From NCBI GenBank assembly GCA_020638975.1, contig JACKHN010000012.1, positions 246,872 through 310,871 on the forward strand: a stretch of 64,000 nt of DNA. The letters run 5' to 3'. The notes below the pieces were generated by a model. The model was given only the letters and a program-made list of their open reading frames with translations. It was not told the DNA's origin and did no database searches. Of this stretch, positions 1 to 7,501 are shown piece by piece (the stretch's first letter is position 1; every line of letters begins with the position of its first letter). The stretch is from Planctomycetaceae bacterium (GTDB lineage Bacteria; Planctomycetota; Planctomycetia; Pirellulales; Pirellulaceae). A program made the translations under genes and the position numbers.

Positions 1-942
1 AGGCCAATCCATGATCTCGTCGCGGGCGATGATCGCTCCCAGCGGCATTCCCGAGGCGATTCCCTTGGCCAAGCAGGTGATGTCGGGCTCGACGTCCCAG
101 TGCTCCATCGCGAACATCTTTCCCGTACGGCCCATGCCGGATTGGACTTCATCGGCAATCAACAGGATGCCATGCCGCTCGGCCAGCGATTTTAGGGCTC
201 GATGAAACTCAGGCGGTGGGACGATGTAACCGCCTTCTCCCTGAATCGGCTCGACGATGATGCCCGCGACTTCGTCCGGCGACACCGTTCGCTTGAAGAG
301 TTTGTTTTCGAGTTGGTCGAGCGTGTCGAGATAACAGTCGGCGACTGGCGTGCGTTGCGTGCGATAGCAGTTCGGATAGTCGACGTGGCTAACTTGAGGA
401 ATCAGTGGCGCGAAGCCTGCCCGCTGTGTGACCTTGCTGGCGGTTAACGATAAAGCTCCCATCGTGCGACCGTGGAATGCGCCGAAAAATGCGATCATGT
501 GCTTTCGCTTGGTGTGATACCGAGCCAGCTTGAAAGCGGCTTCGACGGCTTCGGCACCCGAGTTGGTAAAGAAGACGCGTTTGTTGCCTTCGCCAGGTGC
601 AAGTTCAGCAAGCTTTCTCGCAAGTTCCGCTTGCGGCCCGTAGTAGAAGTCCGTGCCGGACATGTGAATCAGCCGCGCCGCCTGATCCTGGATCGCCTTG
701 ACGACTCGGGGATGACAGTGTCCGGTCGAGCAAACTGCGATCCCGGCGTTGAAGTCGAGGAAGCGGTTGCCGTCCACATCTTCGATGACCGCACCTTCGC
801 CTCTTGCAACGGCCAACGGATAGACTCGCGTATAGGATGGCGACGTATAGCGTTCGTCTGTCGCAATCAATTTTGATGCCTTTGGACCGGGCAGCTGGGT
901 GACGATTTGCGGGACGTCGCGCTGGTAGTCTCGCATTAACAT
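1..942 (-). CDS. Class III PLP-dependent aminotransferase (acetylornithine/4-aminobutyrate type), 3' end cut by window
   Basis: Reading the complement gives a continuous class III aminotransferase. An N-terminal region has the pattern YPLAVARGEGAVIEDVDGN, followed by FFTNSGAEAVEAA (PLP phosphate-binding region), AFHGRTMGALSLT, IIVEPIQGEGGY, and LLIADEVQSGMGRTGKMFA, where the Asp contacts the pyridine nitrogen. CLAKGIASGMPLGA carries the lysine that should form the Schiff base. The reading frame runs off the left edge, so the C-terminal domain is missing here. A GGAGG motif lies 7 bases upstream of the ATG at 942. In-frame ATGs at 948 and 966 are alternatives with poorer spacing, and an ATG at 936 lies inside the frame. 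Class III enzymes move an amino group from an omega-amine or amino acid to 2-oxoglutarate in the cytoplasm. The exact substrate cannot be told from this fragment. It is divergent from the DUF1338 gene, which may hint at lysine or 2-aminoadipate catabolism (inference). Confidence 0.9.
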   Translation of the reverse strand, partial: MLMRDYQRDVPQIVTQLPGPKASKLIATDERYTSPSYTRVYPLAVARGEGAVIEDVDGNRFLDFNAGIAVCSTGHCHPRVVKAIQDQAARLIHMSGTDFYYGPQAELARKLAELAPGEGNKRVFFTNSGAEAVEAAFKLARYHTKRKHMIAFFGAFHGRTMGALSLTASKVTQRAGFAPLIPQVSHVDYPNCYRTQRTPVADCYLDTLDQLENKLFKRTVSPDEVAGIIVEPIQGEGGYIVPPPEFHRALKSLAERHGILLIADEVQSGMGRTGKMFAMEHWDVEPDITCLAKGIASGMPLGAIIARDEIMDWP

Positions 943-1058
943 AGCCATGCCTCCATCTTGTGACATGATTCCCCACTTGAATCCTACGGTAGAATAGAAA
1001 TTGGACAAGCTTACGATTGGAATAGGCTTGTCGCACTGAACAATGGGAGCCAACATCG

Positions 1059-2027
1059 ATGGACACAAACCTCGGCACCACTGGATTGCGTGGCCCTCAC
1101 CAAGCGATCGAAGCCCGTACCGCACGCGAGCGATTCGCCCTGGAGTTGTTCGACCGGTTGTGGGATCGATACCGCCGGCGAGTTGCTTACGTCGCCACCT
1201 ATGAACGCATTGTCCAAGATGCCGGCGCGAGGTTCTTCAACGATCACATCGCATTTCGTACCTTTGCCAACCAACGTCCCGCGACCGGCATTTCGTCGTT
1301 GTCTCGAGTGTTTGAGGCTCTCGACTACCGACCTGCGGGCGTCTATGACTTCCCCGACAAACATCTCAATGCCATTCACTATCAGCATCCGCATCCAGAG
1401 TTTCCGAAGTTGTTCATTTCGGAGCTGAAGAGTTGGGAATTGAGCGATGCTACGCGAGGGATTATTGAACACGTGGTGAAGTCGCACCGTCCAGCTGTCT
1501 CAAGCGAAACACTTCGGTCACTCGCCACGTTGGACGAAAAATCGTCCGATCCGTCTTCGTTGCTCGACGAATTAGTCGCTCAGGTCGAGTCGTTGCCATG
1601 GGAATTGCCGACGCGAGAAGCGGTGGAGACGCTGAATCGCGAAAGCCAGTATGCGGCGTGGGTGCTCGTTCATGGCTACAACGTCAATCACTTCACATCG
1701 CTGGTGAACTCACACGGCGTCGATTCGCTGAGAAGCCTTGAGCAGACGATCGACGCGTTGGCGGCAGCGGGTGTGCCGATGAAGGCGGAGATCGAGGGGG
1801 AGCCCGGTTCCAAGCTTCGGCAATCGGCGACCGAAGCGGTGAAGATCGATGTTGAAATTACGGATCAAGGACAAGCGTCAACCATGCCCTGGACGTATGC
1901 TTACTTTGAACTGGCCGAGCGGAATCGCGTAGTTGATCCCGACACGGGTGAAACGGTTCGATTCGAGGGATTCCTTGGTCCGCAGGCTACAAACTTGTTC
2001 GAAATGACTCGGGTTGTTGCCAAGTAA
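1059..2027 (+). CDS. DUF1338 family protein, 2-oxoadipate dioxygenase/decarboxylase (HglS)-like
   Basis: A 322-residue protein with the DUF1338 hallmarks. NDHIAFRTFA lies near residue 65, with a metal-ligand His candidate. FPKLFISELK is near residue 125. VHGYNVNHFTSLVN is near residue 205 and has a second His. YAYFELAERNR and FEGFLGPQATNLFEMT near the C-terminus contain the candidate Glu ligand. The characterised homologue HglS is an iron(II) enzyme that converts 2-oxoadipate to D-2-hydroxyglutarate in lysine catabolism. That activity is inferred from family only. A GGGAG motif sits 9 bases before the ATG. The gene starts about 115 bases from the divergent aminotransferase, so the two may share a regulatory region. 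Length is somewhat shorter than the roughly 450-residue pseudomonad enzyme and closer to the compact DUF1338 members. Confidence 0.85.
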   Translation: MDTNLGTTGLRGPHQAIEARTARERFALELFDRLWDRYRRRVAYVATYERIVQDAGARFFNDHIAFRTFANQRPATGISSLSRVFEALDYRPAGVYDFPDKHLNAIHYQHPHPEFPKLFISELKSWELSDATRGIIEHVVKSHRPAVSSETLRSLATLDEKSSDPSSLLDELVAQVESLPWELPTREAVETLNRESQYAAWVLVHGYNVNHFTSLVNSHGVDSLRSLEQTIDALAAAGVPMKAEIEGEPGSKLRQSATEAVKIDVEITDQGQASTMPWTYAYFELAERNRVVDPDTGETVRFEGFLGPQATNLFEMTRVVAK

Positions 2028-2152
2028 GGCTATAGGAGTTGATTCAAGGCAACGTGTGCCCCATCCGCGTGCGACAATGCGCGTCGGTTGACGCTTCGCG
2101 GGACGCACCTAAACTAAGGTGTTTCCATCCCCCCGAGCCGAGCCATACGAGC

Positions 2153-3217
2153 ATGTCCTCTCCGGAAAAAGCTCCTCCCAAACCCAGTCTCGACGACAAA
2201 CCGCTCCCGCCCATCGAGCCGCCGTCCGCTGGCTTCCTCTTACAGTTGTTCGTGATTCCGATGATTATCGTCGGGATCATCGTGGCGGTTTGGCTGATGT
2301 TCAGCTGGCTGGCGCACATGGGAAGTAATCCGCACGAGCTTGTTCGCGATTTGAAGAAGCCGAATGAAGCGAGTTGGCAACGGGCACTGACACTGGCCGA
2401 CCTGTTGCGGAATCCGGCACATGAAGATCTGAAGAGCGACGTCACGATGGCGACTGAGTTGGCGACGGTTCTCGATGGTCAGTTGGATCAAGAGAGTTAC
2501 GACGAAACTTCGATTCGCTTGCGGATGTTTTTGGCTCGAGCCTTGGGCGAGTTTAAGGTTCCAGAGGCTTTGCCGCCCGTACTGCGCGCGGCGACACTGG
2601 AGCGAGACCCAGCCGAGATCGACGTGCGGCGCACTGCTCTGGAAGCGATCGCCGTGTATGCGAATAACAATCCCGATTCCTCGCTGTCCGAAAACGCAGC
2701 ATGTATGGAGGCGTTGATCGCGGCGTCACGCGAGCGAACCGAGGTGGCTGCCGAGCAGCAAGTGCGATCCGATTTGCGGTCAACGGCGGCGTTTGTCCTA
2801 GGAGTGATCGGTGGCGACGCGGCGCTGGATCGACTCGTCATTTTGCTAGACGATCCTTACACGAACGCCCGCTACAACGCGGCGACGGGATTGTGTCGGC
2901 ACGGCGACGCGAGAGCGATCCCCGTGTTGCTCGAGATGCTCGACCCCGAGAACCAGGAGTCGGGGGCAGGCGAGGAGCACGAATCGGGCCGCGACTGGAA
3001 GCGGCTACAGGTGATCAACACCGGGATTCGAAGTGCTGCTCAACTGGCCGAGAATAATTCGTCCGACGATTTAGAGCCCGTGCGAGCTGCCTTGCAGGAG
3101 ATTGTTGATTCGGAACTCAACTCCTTCGGCTCTCGTGTTCGCCACGGCATCCGTTTGAACGCGGAGGATTCGTTGCTGGCAATGAAAGCGACCAGCGCCG
3201 AAGCGACAGCGCAATAG
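2153..3217 (+). CDS. Membrane-anchored HEAT-repeat protein of unknown function
   Basis: A 354-residue protein. The first 25 residues are Pro- and Lys-rich. A strong single membrane segment follows (about residues 28-54, containing FVIPMIIVGIIVAVWLMFSW), and the remainder is helical. Helical pairs such as VLGVIGGDAALDRLVILLDD and ARYNAATGLCRHGDARAIPV are typical HEAT/PBS-type repeats, so a protein-protein interaction scaffold is likely. The topology (cytoplasmic or periplasmic HEAT domain) is not decided by the sequence. The frame stays open upstream to 2039, but the ATG at 2153 directly precedes the hydrophilic head and anchor and gives the more typical architecture. No clear Shine-Dalgarno motif was seen. 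The gene follows the DUF1338 gene by 125 bases, so co-transcription is possible but not evident. Confidence 0.75.
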   Translation: MSSPEKAPPKPSLDDKPLPPIEPPSAGFLLQLFVIPMIIVGIIVAVWLMFSWLAHMGSNPHELVRDLKKPNEASWQRALTLADLLRNPAHEDLKSDVTMATELATVLDGQLDQESYDETSIRLRMFLARALGEFKVPEALPPVLRAATLERDPAEIDVRRTALEAIAVYANNNPDSSLSENAACMEALIAASRERTEVAAEQQVRSDLRSTAAFVLGVIGGDAALDRLVILLDDPYTNARYNAATGLCRHGDARAIPVLLEMLDPENQESGAGEEHESGRDWKRLQVINTGIRSAAQLAENNSSDDLEPVRAALQEIVDSELNSFGSRVRHGIRLNAEDSLLAMKATSAEATAQ

Positions 3218-3616
3218 CCTGGCGCGTTCGACTTCCGAAGTCTGTCGGAGAGCTTGGAAGTCTCGTTCAACGATCGAAGTTGCCAGTGGTCCGATTTTAA
3301 CGGTTAGGCAAACTTGTGCCTTAACCGCAAGCGGCTGTAGCAGTTGTGCGACGGACCGTTCCCAAGGCGTCGGCAGAGCTTTAAAAAAACTTCAAAGATT
3401 CTTGAAAATCGTAAAGCCTTATCGCCGTTGCTCTTCGTAGTGATATCAGGGCCTCCGAGCAATTTTTTTCATTTGCGAGAAGAGGCTTTGTTGGGCAAAC
3501 TCATTTGTATGGGGTGCATGCGCACACAGGCAACAAAGCGCGAGGGCACCACAACGAGGCGATGTGGTAGTTAGCAACACGGTCACTCTAAAACACACGG
3601 TGAAGTGAGTACGTCG
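3218..3616. other. Intergenic region without recognised gene
   Basis: About 400 bases between the HEAT protein and the YTV protein. It is locally A/T-richer than its surroundings, with a run of A at about 3383-3389, and presumably carries the promoter and 5' leader of the downstream exported protein. I found no convincing -35/-10 pair, tRNA or hairpin with a T-tract. Open frames here do not look like protein. Confidence 0.4.
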
Positions 3617-4897
3617 ATGAACCTTTCTTTTTTCAAGACTGCGATCGCAGGGCTTTCTGCATCTTTGGCGTTCGCATCGTTCGATGCGGCAGCCTATGGG
3701 CAAACGGTCTATCCGGCCTACCGAATTCATTACGAGACGGTCAACGTCGAGCAAACGGTGTATCGACCCTCGTACGAGACCATCTACGAAGAGCAGACGA
3801 TTACGAGTCAGCGACCTGTCTATGAGACGGAAACTCGCGTCCGTCGCTATACGGTTGCCAAGCCCGTAAACGAAACTTCGACGCAAATCAAACGCTACAC
3901 TGTCCGCAAGCAAGTTCTCGATACGGAAACGCGGACGCAAGAGCGAGTCGTCCGCCGACCGGTTACCGAACAGGTGATGCAGACACGGAGTCATGTTGTT
4001 TACGACCCGGTGACGACGATGCAAACGCAATATGTCGACCAGGGATCGTATGTCGACAACTACGTTCTGAAACCGGGCGTTTCGCGAAATCGATTGCAAT
4101 GGTTGCAGGGCGGTTACGTCCAAGACCCGCTAACAGGATCGATGGTCTATCAACGCGCTGGCTTCCATTGGGTTCCGACGGCTCCGCCAGCCACCTATCA
4201 AGTCGAGCGCCAGTACGTTCCAAACGTGGTCGCTCAAGAAGTCGCGCAGACCACCTATCAACAGCGCGTTGTCAACGAGCAGATTCCCGTCAACGTAACG
4301 CGTTATGAAGACGTCGTCGTTCAAGAGCCAGTTCAAGTTCAGGTCTGCAAATTTGTCGATGAAGTCGTCGAACAACCCGTCCAAGTAACAACGCAACGAA
4401 TCGAGTATGAGACCAAAGAAGAGCCTGTTGAGGTGCGCGTGCAGAAGTGGGTGACGGATTCCAAGACGGTTCAAGTACCGCGTACGGTCATGAAGTGGGT
4501 TCAAGAAACGCAAGTCGTTCCACGAACGGTCGCCCGACGAGTCCCAATCAACACTTGCTCGCCATGCACGATTTACAACCCTTCCACAGTGACTTACTAC
4601 GCACCCGCGAGTGCGTTGCCAAGTGTAGTCACGACGCCAGCGGCTCCCACGACGGTTCAACGTGTCGAAACGAAGGCTCCCGAAGTTCCCGCCGCTGCAG
4701 CTCCAAAGGCCGAAGGCGAAGCGAAAGCGGTTGAAGAGGCCGAAGCGGCTCCCAATGACGCGACACCCACCGGTGAACCGGAATTGAAGCCGGGCACCGC
4801 CCGCGTTGTGCCGATTCCCGACGTGGGCCGCAGTCGTCGCGACTCTGAAGCGGGCAACGACTATATTGCAGACAACGACGGAAACTCAACCGCCTAA
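3617..4897 (+). CDS. Exported YTV-repeat planctomycete protein
   Basis: A 426-residue protein. It opens with a Sec-type signal peptide (NLSFFKTAIAGLSASLAFAS, cleavage probably near AAAYGQ). Residues about 35-330 are built from short Tyr/Val/Thr/Glu repeats such as RRYTVAKPVNETSTQ, KRYTVRKQVLDTETR and VVRRPVTEQVMQTRS. These match the YTV family described from Rhodopirellula baltica. A central stretch (VLKPGVSRNRLQWLQGGYV, GSMVYQRAGFHWVP) recurs in such proteins. The C-terminal ~90 residues are Ala/Glu/Pro-rich and look disordered. The protein is probably periplasmic or part of the cell envelope, and no enzymatic function is evident. The ATG at 3617 is preferred over the GTG at 3605 because it starts directly at the signal peptide, with a purine-rich GTGAAGTGAG stretch upstream. 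A strong intrinsic terminator follows, so it is probably monocistronic. Confidence 0.82.
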   Translation: MNLSFFKTAIAGLSASLAFASFDAAAYGQTVYPAYRIHYETVNVEQTVYRPSYETIYEEQTITSQRPVYETETRVRRYTVAKPVNETSTQIKRYTVRKQVLDTETRTQERVVRRPVTEQVMQTRSHVVYDPVTTMQTQYVDQGSYVDNYVLKPGVSRNRLQWLQGGYVQDPLTGSMVYQRAGFHWVPTAPPATYQVERQYVPNVVAQEVAQTTYQQRVVNEQIPVNVTRYEDVVVQEPVQVQVCKFVDEVVEQPVQVTTQRIEYETKEEPVEVRVQKWVTDSKTVQVPRTVMKWVQETQVVPRTVARRVPINTCSPCTIYNPSTVTYYAPASALPSVVTTPAAPTTVQRVETKAPEVPAAAAPKAEGEAKAVEEAEAAPNDATPTGEPELKPGTARVVPIPDVGRSRRDSEAGNDYIADNDGNSTA

Positions 4898-4924
4898 TCG
4901 CCAAGTCCAATTGAATCAACACCA

Positions 4925-4949
4925 CGCGAGTTTCGGCTCGCGTTTTTTT
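4925..4949 (+). terminator. Rho-independent terminator of the YTV gene
   Basis: A perfect 6-bp stem (CGCGAG at 4925-4930 paired with CTCGCG at 4937-4942) has a 6-base loop and is followed directly by seven T residues. It lies 28 bases after the YTV stop codon. Confidence 0.9.
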
Positions 4950-5066
4950 ATGGGATGGTCAACTCACGCAAGGCCAACTGATTGACACGGCCAATTTGGA
5001 TCGCAACACTGACAGACGTCGTTTGGTGTTCGCCGTCCTCATGTCTGTCGTGGTCGGGCCGCCCTC

Positions 5067-6284
5067 ATGTCTTCGGTTATCTATAGTGAAAGTCCCGCGT
5101 TGCAAGGCAAACGTGTCGCGTTCGTTGGCAAGCTAGGTGGCGTCAATCGTCGCGAGGCGCAACAACTCGTGCGCGATCAAGGCGGAATTCCTGTCGCCAA
5201 ATGTTCGGCCGATGTCGACCTGATCGTGATCGGTGCCGACGAGTTGCCGTTGGCCGAAGATGGTGAACTGCTGAACGCCGATATTCGCGATGCCGCAGGA
5301 GATGGTCGATTGGAGATCATCTCGGAGACCCAACTCTGGCAGCGACTGGGAATCGTGGAAGCCGAGCAGCACGTGCGACGACTTTACACACCGGCCATGC
5401 TCGCCGAACTACTCGGCGTGACAGTATCGATCGTGCGACGTTGGCATCGTCGCGGGTTGATAGTTCCGGTACGCGAAGTTCATCGGCTGCCCTACTTCGA
5501 TTTTCAAGAAGTGGCGACCGCGCAGCGACTTGCACAACTCCTCGCAGCCGGAGCATCGCCCGCCGCCATAGAAACGAAGCTCGCCGCACTGTCTCGCTAC
5601 GTTCCCGATGTCGACCGACCGATGGCTCAGTTGTCGGTCATCGTCGAAGGGAAACAGATCTTGCTTCGGCAAGGAGAAGGGCTCGTCGAGCCGGGTGGTC
5701 AGCTGCGCATCGATTTCGACGCCTTGGAGGCCTACTCGTCGGAGGTCACGGACTTATCGGATGAGTTGTCCTCGCGTTCAACGCTTTCGCTGGCAAGTCA
5801 CCTCGCCGAACTGTCAGAGCCAACGACACCGAAGGAGATGATCGAAGCTGCGATCGGATACGAAGACGAGGGTGAGTTGGAAGCGGCCATCGAGATGTAT
5901 CGCGCGGCTTTGACCGCCGGCGGTGCGCAGGCGGAAATCTGTTTTCACCTTGCCGAATTGCTGTATATGATCGGCGACATCGCCGCCGCTCGCGAACGCT
6001 ATTTCATGGCGATCGAATTGGACGAGAACTTTGTCGAGGCGCGAGCCAATCTCGGTTGCGTCCTCGCCGAAACGGGTGAACTAGAACTGGCTGTGGCAGC
6101 ATTCCAAGGGACCTTGGCACATCATCGCGATTATCCCGATGTGCATTACCACTTGGCACGTACGCTCGACGAGCTTGAGCGAGCGAAGGAAGCCGACTCC
6201 CATTGGCGCGAGTTTCTCAACCTCGCGCCGGACAGCCCTTGGGCGGATGAAGCACGAGACCGGCTGCAGTTAATAGGTTCGTAG
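5067..6284 (+). CDS. BRCT-like / MerR-type HTH / TPR fusion protein
   Basis: A 405-residue protein with three apparent parts. Residues about 10-95 (ALQGKRVAFVGKLGGVNRRE, QQLVRDQGGIPV, DVDLIVIGADELPL) follow the BRCT pattern, as in the C-terminus of DNA ligase. Residues about 105-170 contain a MerR-type helix-turn-helix (YTPAMLAELLGVTVSIVRRW, then RRGLIVPVREVHRLPYFDFQ). From about residue 250 there are TPR units (AAIGYEDEGELEAAIEMYRA, FHLAELLYMIGDIAAARERY, ARANLGCVLAETGELELAVA, VHYHLARTLDELERAKEADS). The protein may bind DNA through the HTH and partners through the TPRs. Target and ligand are unknown. The likely start ATG is at 5067. Upstream lies the YTV terminator, so it has its own promoter. 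The STAS gene begins 47 bases after its stop, suggesting co-transcription. Confidence 0.8.
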   Translation: MSSVIYSESPALQGKRVAFVGKLGGVNRREAQQLVRDQGGIPVAKCSADVDLIVIGADELPLAEDGELLNADIRDAAGDGRLEIISETQLWQRLGIVEAEQHVRRLYTPAMLAELLGVTVSIVRRWHRRGLIVPVREVHRLPYFDFQEVATAQRLAQLLAAGASPAAIETKLAALSRYVPDVDRPMAQLSVIVEGKQILLRQGEGLVEPGGQLRIDFDALEAYSSEVTDLSDELSSRSTLSLASHLAELSEPTTPKEMIEAAIGYEDEGELEAAIEMYRAALTAGGAQAEICFHLAELLYMIGDIAAARERYFMAIELDENFVEARANLGCVLAETGELELAVAAFQGTLAHHRDYPDVHYHLARTLDELERAKEADSHWREFLNLAPDSPWADEARDRLQLIGS

Positions 6285-6331
6285 TCGTGCTTCGGGGGTA
6301 GTCTGCGTAGTACTATCGGAGGAACACGACG

Positions 6332-6778
6332 GTGTGGATCAAGGTCAATATTCTCGGCGGTGCCGTGAGTGCCAGATTCACGTCGTCGAAAGTTGCCGAC
6401 GAAGCGATGGTCCAGCAGATTGGACGCGAGTTACTCGATCTTGTTGACGCAGCTGCGGAAACAAAGAAACTGCTAGTCAGCTTCAAGGGCGTCGAGTTTA
6501 TGTCATCCGCCCTCATTGGCAAGCTTGTATTGCTCAACAAGAAGGCGAAGGCCTCTGGCGTACAATTGGGTTTTTGCGAGCTTGCTCCCAATGTTCTCGA
6601 AGTCTTCCGTATCACTCGGTTAAACAAAGTCTTTCGCATACTCAACGAGCACGACGAAGAAGACTGGCGAGATGACGATGATGATGGCGATTCAGGGAAC
6701 ACAGGAGTCTTTGCCAAGCTGCCGAAGCATCCAAGTTCCGGTGGCACACACGCTACACCACCGCGAGACGACTTGTAA
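6332..6778 (+). CDS. STAS-domain protein (anti-sigma factor antagonist type)
   Basis: A 148-residue protein whose first ~105 residues are a STAS domain. KLLVSFKGVEFMSSALIGKL corresponds to the conserved strand and loop carrying the regulatory Ser of SpoIIAA-like proteins. VQLGFCELAPNVLEVFRITR and LNKVFRIL complete the fold. The C-terminal tail is highly acidic (DDDDDGDSG) and then low-complexity. The GTG start is supported by GGAGG at 6318-6322, 9 bases upstream. Such proteins normally switch partners with an anti-sigma/HATPase kinase, but no kinase or sigma gene is adjacent here, so the partner is unknown. It probably shares a transcript with the BRCT-MerR-TPR gene. Confidence 0.85.
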   Translation: MWIKVNILGGAVSARFTSSKVADEAMVQQIGRELLDLVDAAAETKKLLVSFKGVEFMSSALIGKLVLLNKKAKASGVQLGFCELAPNVLEVFRITRLNKVFRILNEHDEEDWRDDDDDGDSGNTGVFAKLPKHPSSGGTHATPPRDDL

Positions 6779-6793
6779 GCCTTCGCAGCGTCT

Positions 6794-7261
6794 CTAGCTT
6801 GTCGCGTATGACCCAATCGCAGGCAGTTCGACGCGCTCGAACTCTGTGTAAGCCAAACTGATTGAGATCGCGTGATCACCAGCATTGAAGTTGATCACCG
6901 ACTCGTCACGGAGTCGTTCGTCGCAGTAAGTCTTGAGGCCGAACAGCGAGCCAAACGGTGGGATCGATCCCGGCTTCAGCCCGGTCAGTTCGAGAACCTC
7001 CTCACCACTGGCAAATCGCATACTGCGCGCTTTGAGTTGCTTTCGGACGGTCTTGCTATCGAGCTTCTGGGCGGCAGGAAGGACGAACATCGCGAACTCT
7101 TCATCCAGTTTGCAAATCAGGGCCTTCGCACCGCTTGCCAGAGATGTGCCTCGCACCTGAGCCGCCTGTTCGCTAGTGAATACAGGTTCATGACGTAGAA
7201 CGCGGAACTCGGCGTCCTGCTGTTCAAGCAGTTGGGACAGTCGCTCGAAAACGGAGGGCAT
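6794..7261 (-). CDS. YbaK/ProX-type aminoacyl-tRNA deacylase
   Basis: A 155-residue protein covering the whole YbaK/aminoacyl-tRNA editing domain. SGAKALICKLDEEFAMFVLP contains the catalytic-region Lys. The Gly-Ser-Ile-Pro-Pro-Phe-Gly segment occupies the place of the family's GxVxPFG loop. INFNAGDHAISISL is the conserved C-terminal strand. Family members hydrolyse mischarged tRNA (for example Ala- or Cys-tRNA-Pro) in the cytoplasm; the substrate of this member is inferred only from family. The ATG at 7261 starts at a normal family N-terminus. The open frame continues to a TTG at 7303, but that extension adds unrelated residues. It converges with the STAS gene, with 15 bases between their stop codons. 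Confidence 0.88.
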   Translation of the reverse strand: MPSVFERLSQLLEQQDAEFRVLRHEPVFTSEQAAQVRGTSLASGAKALICKLDEEFAMFVLPAAQKLDSKTVRKQLKARSMRFASGEEVLELTGLKPGSIPPFGSLFGLKTYCDERLRDESVINFNAGDHAISISLAYTEFERVELPAIGSYATS

Positions 7262-7501
7262 TATTTTGAGCCGTTGCTGTGACGAAAACGGACGATCGGG
7301 CAACGTATTGGTTACCGTCGCTGGAGGCGGTCATTCGAAGTCGCAAACCGTTGCCAATCTTAGCAGTTAGGGCGACTTTGTCGATGACGAAGACTGATTC
7401 CGCACCTTGAATTACAGCTGGCACATCGTATGCTGGTAGGTTGCGTAAGCATCCGAAACATCGCTGTGCCATAATTAAAGCGCGGACAACTTGAACGCCC
7501 C

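Noticed and set aside
967..1058. Promoter elements between the divergent aminotransferase and DUF1338 genes
   Set aside because: Candidate -10-like TAGAAT is present, but no properly spaced -35 was found, so no site is claimed.
472..1487. Open frames antisense to or overlapping the aminotransferase and DUF1338 genes
   Set aside because: The overlapping genes on the opposite strand or frame have clear family motifs; these frames have none.
7224..7472. Minus-strand open frame upstream of the YbaK gene
   Set aside because: No recognisable protein features and no ribosome-binding site; it overlaps the YbaK start in another frame.
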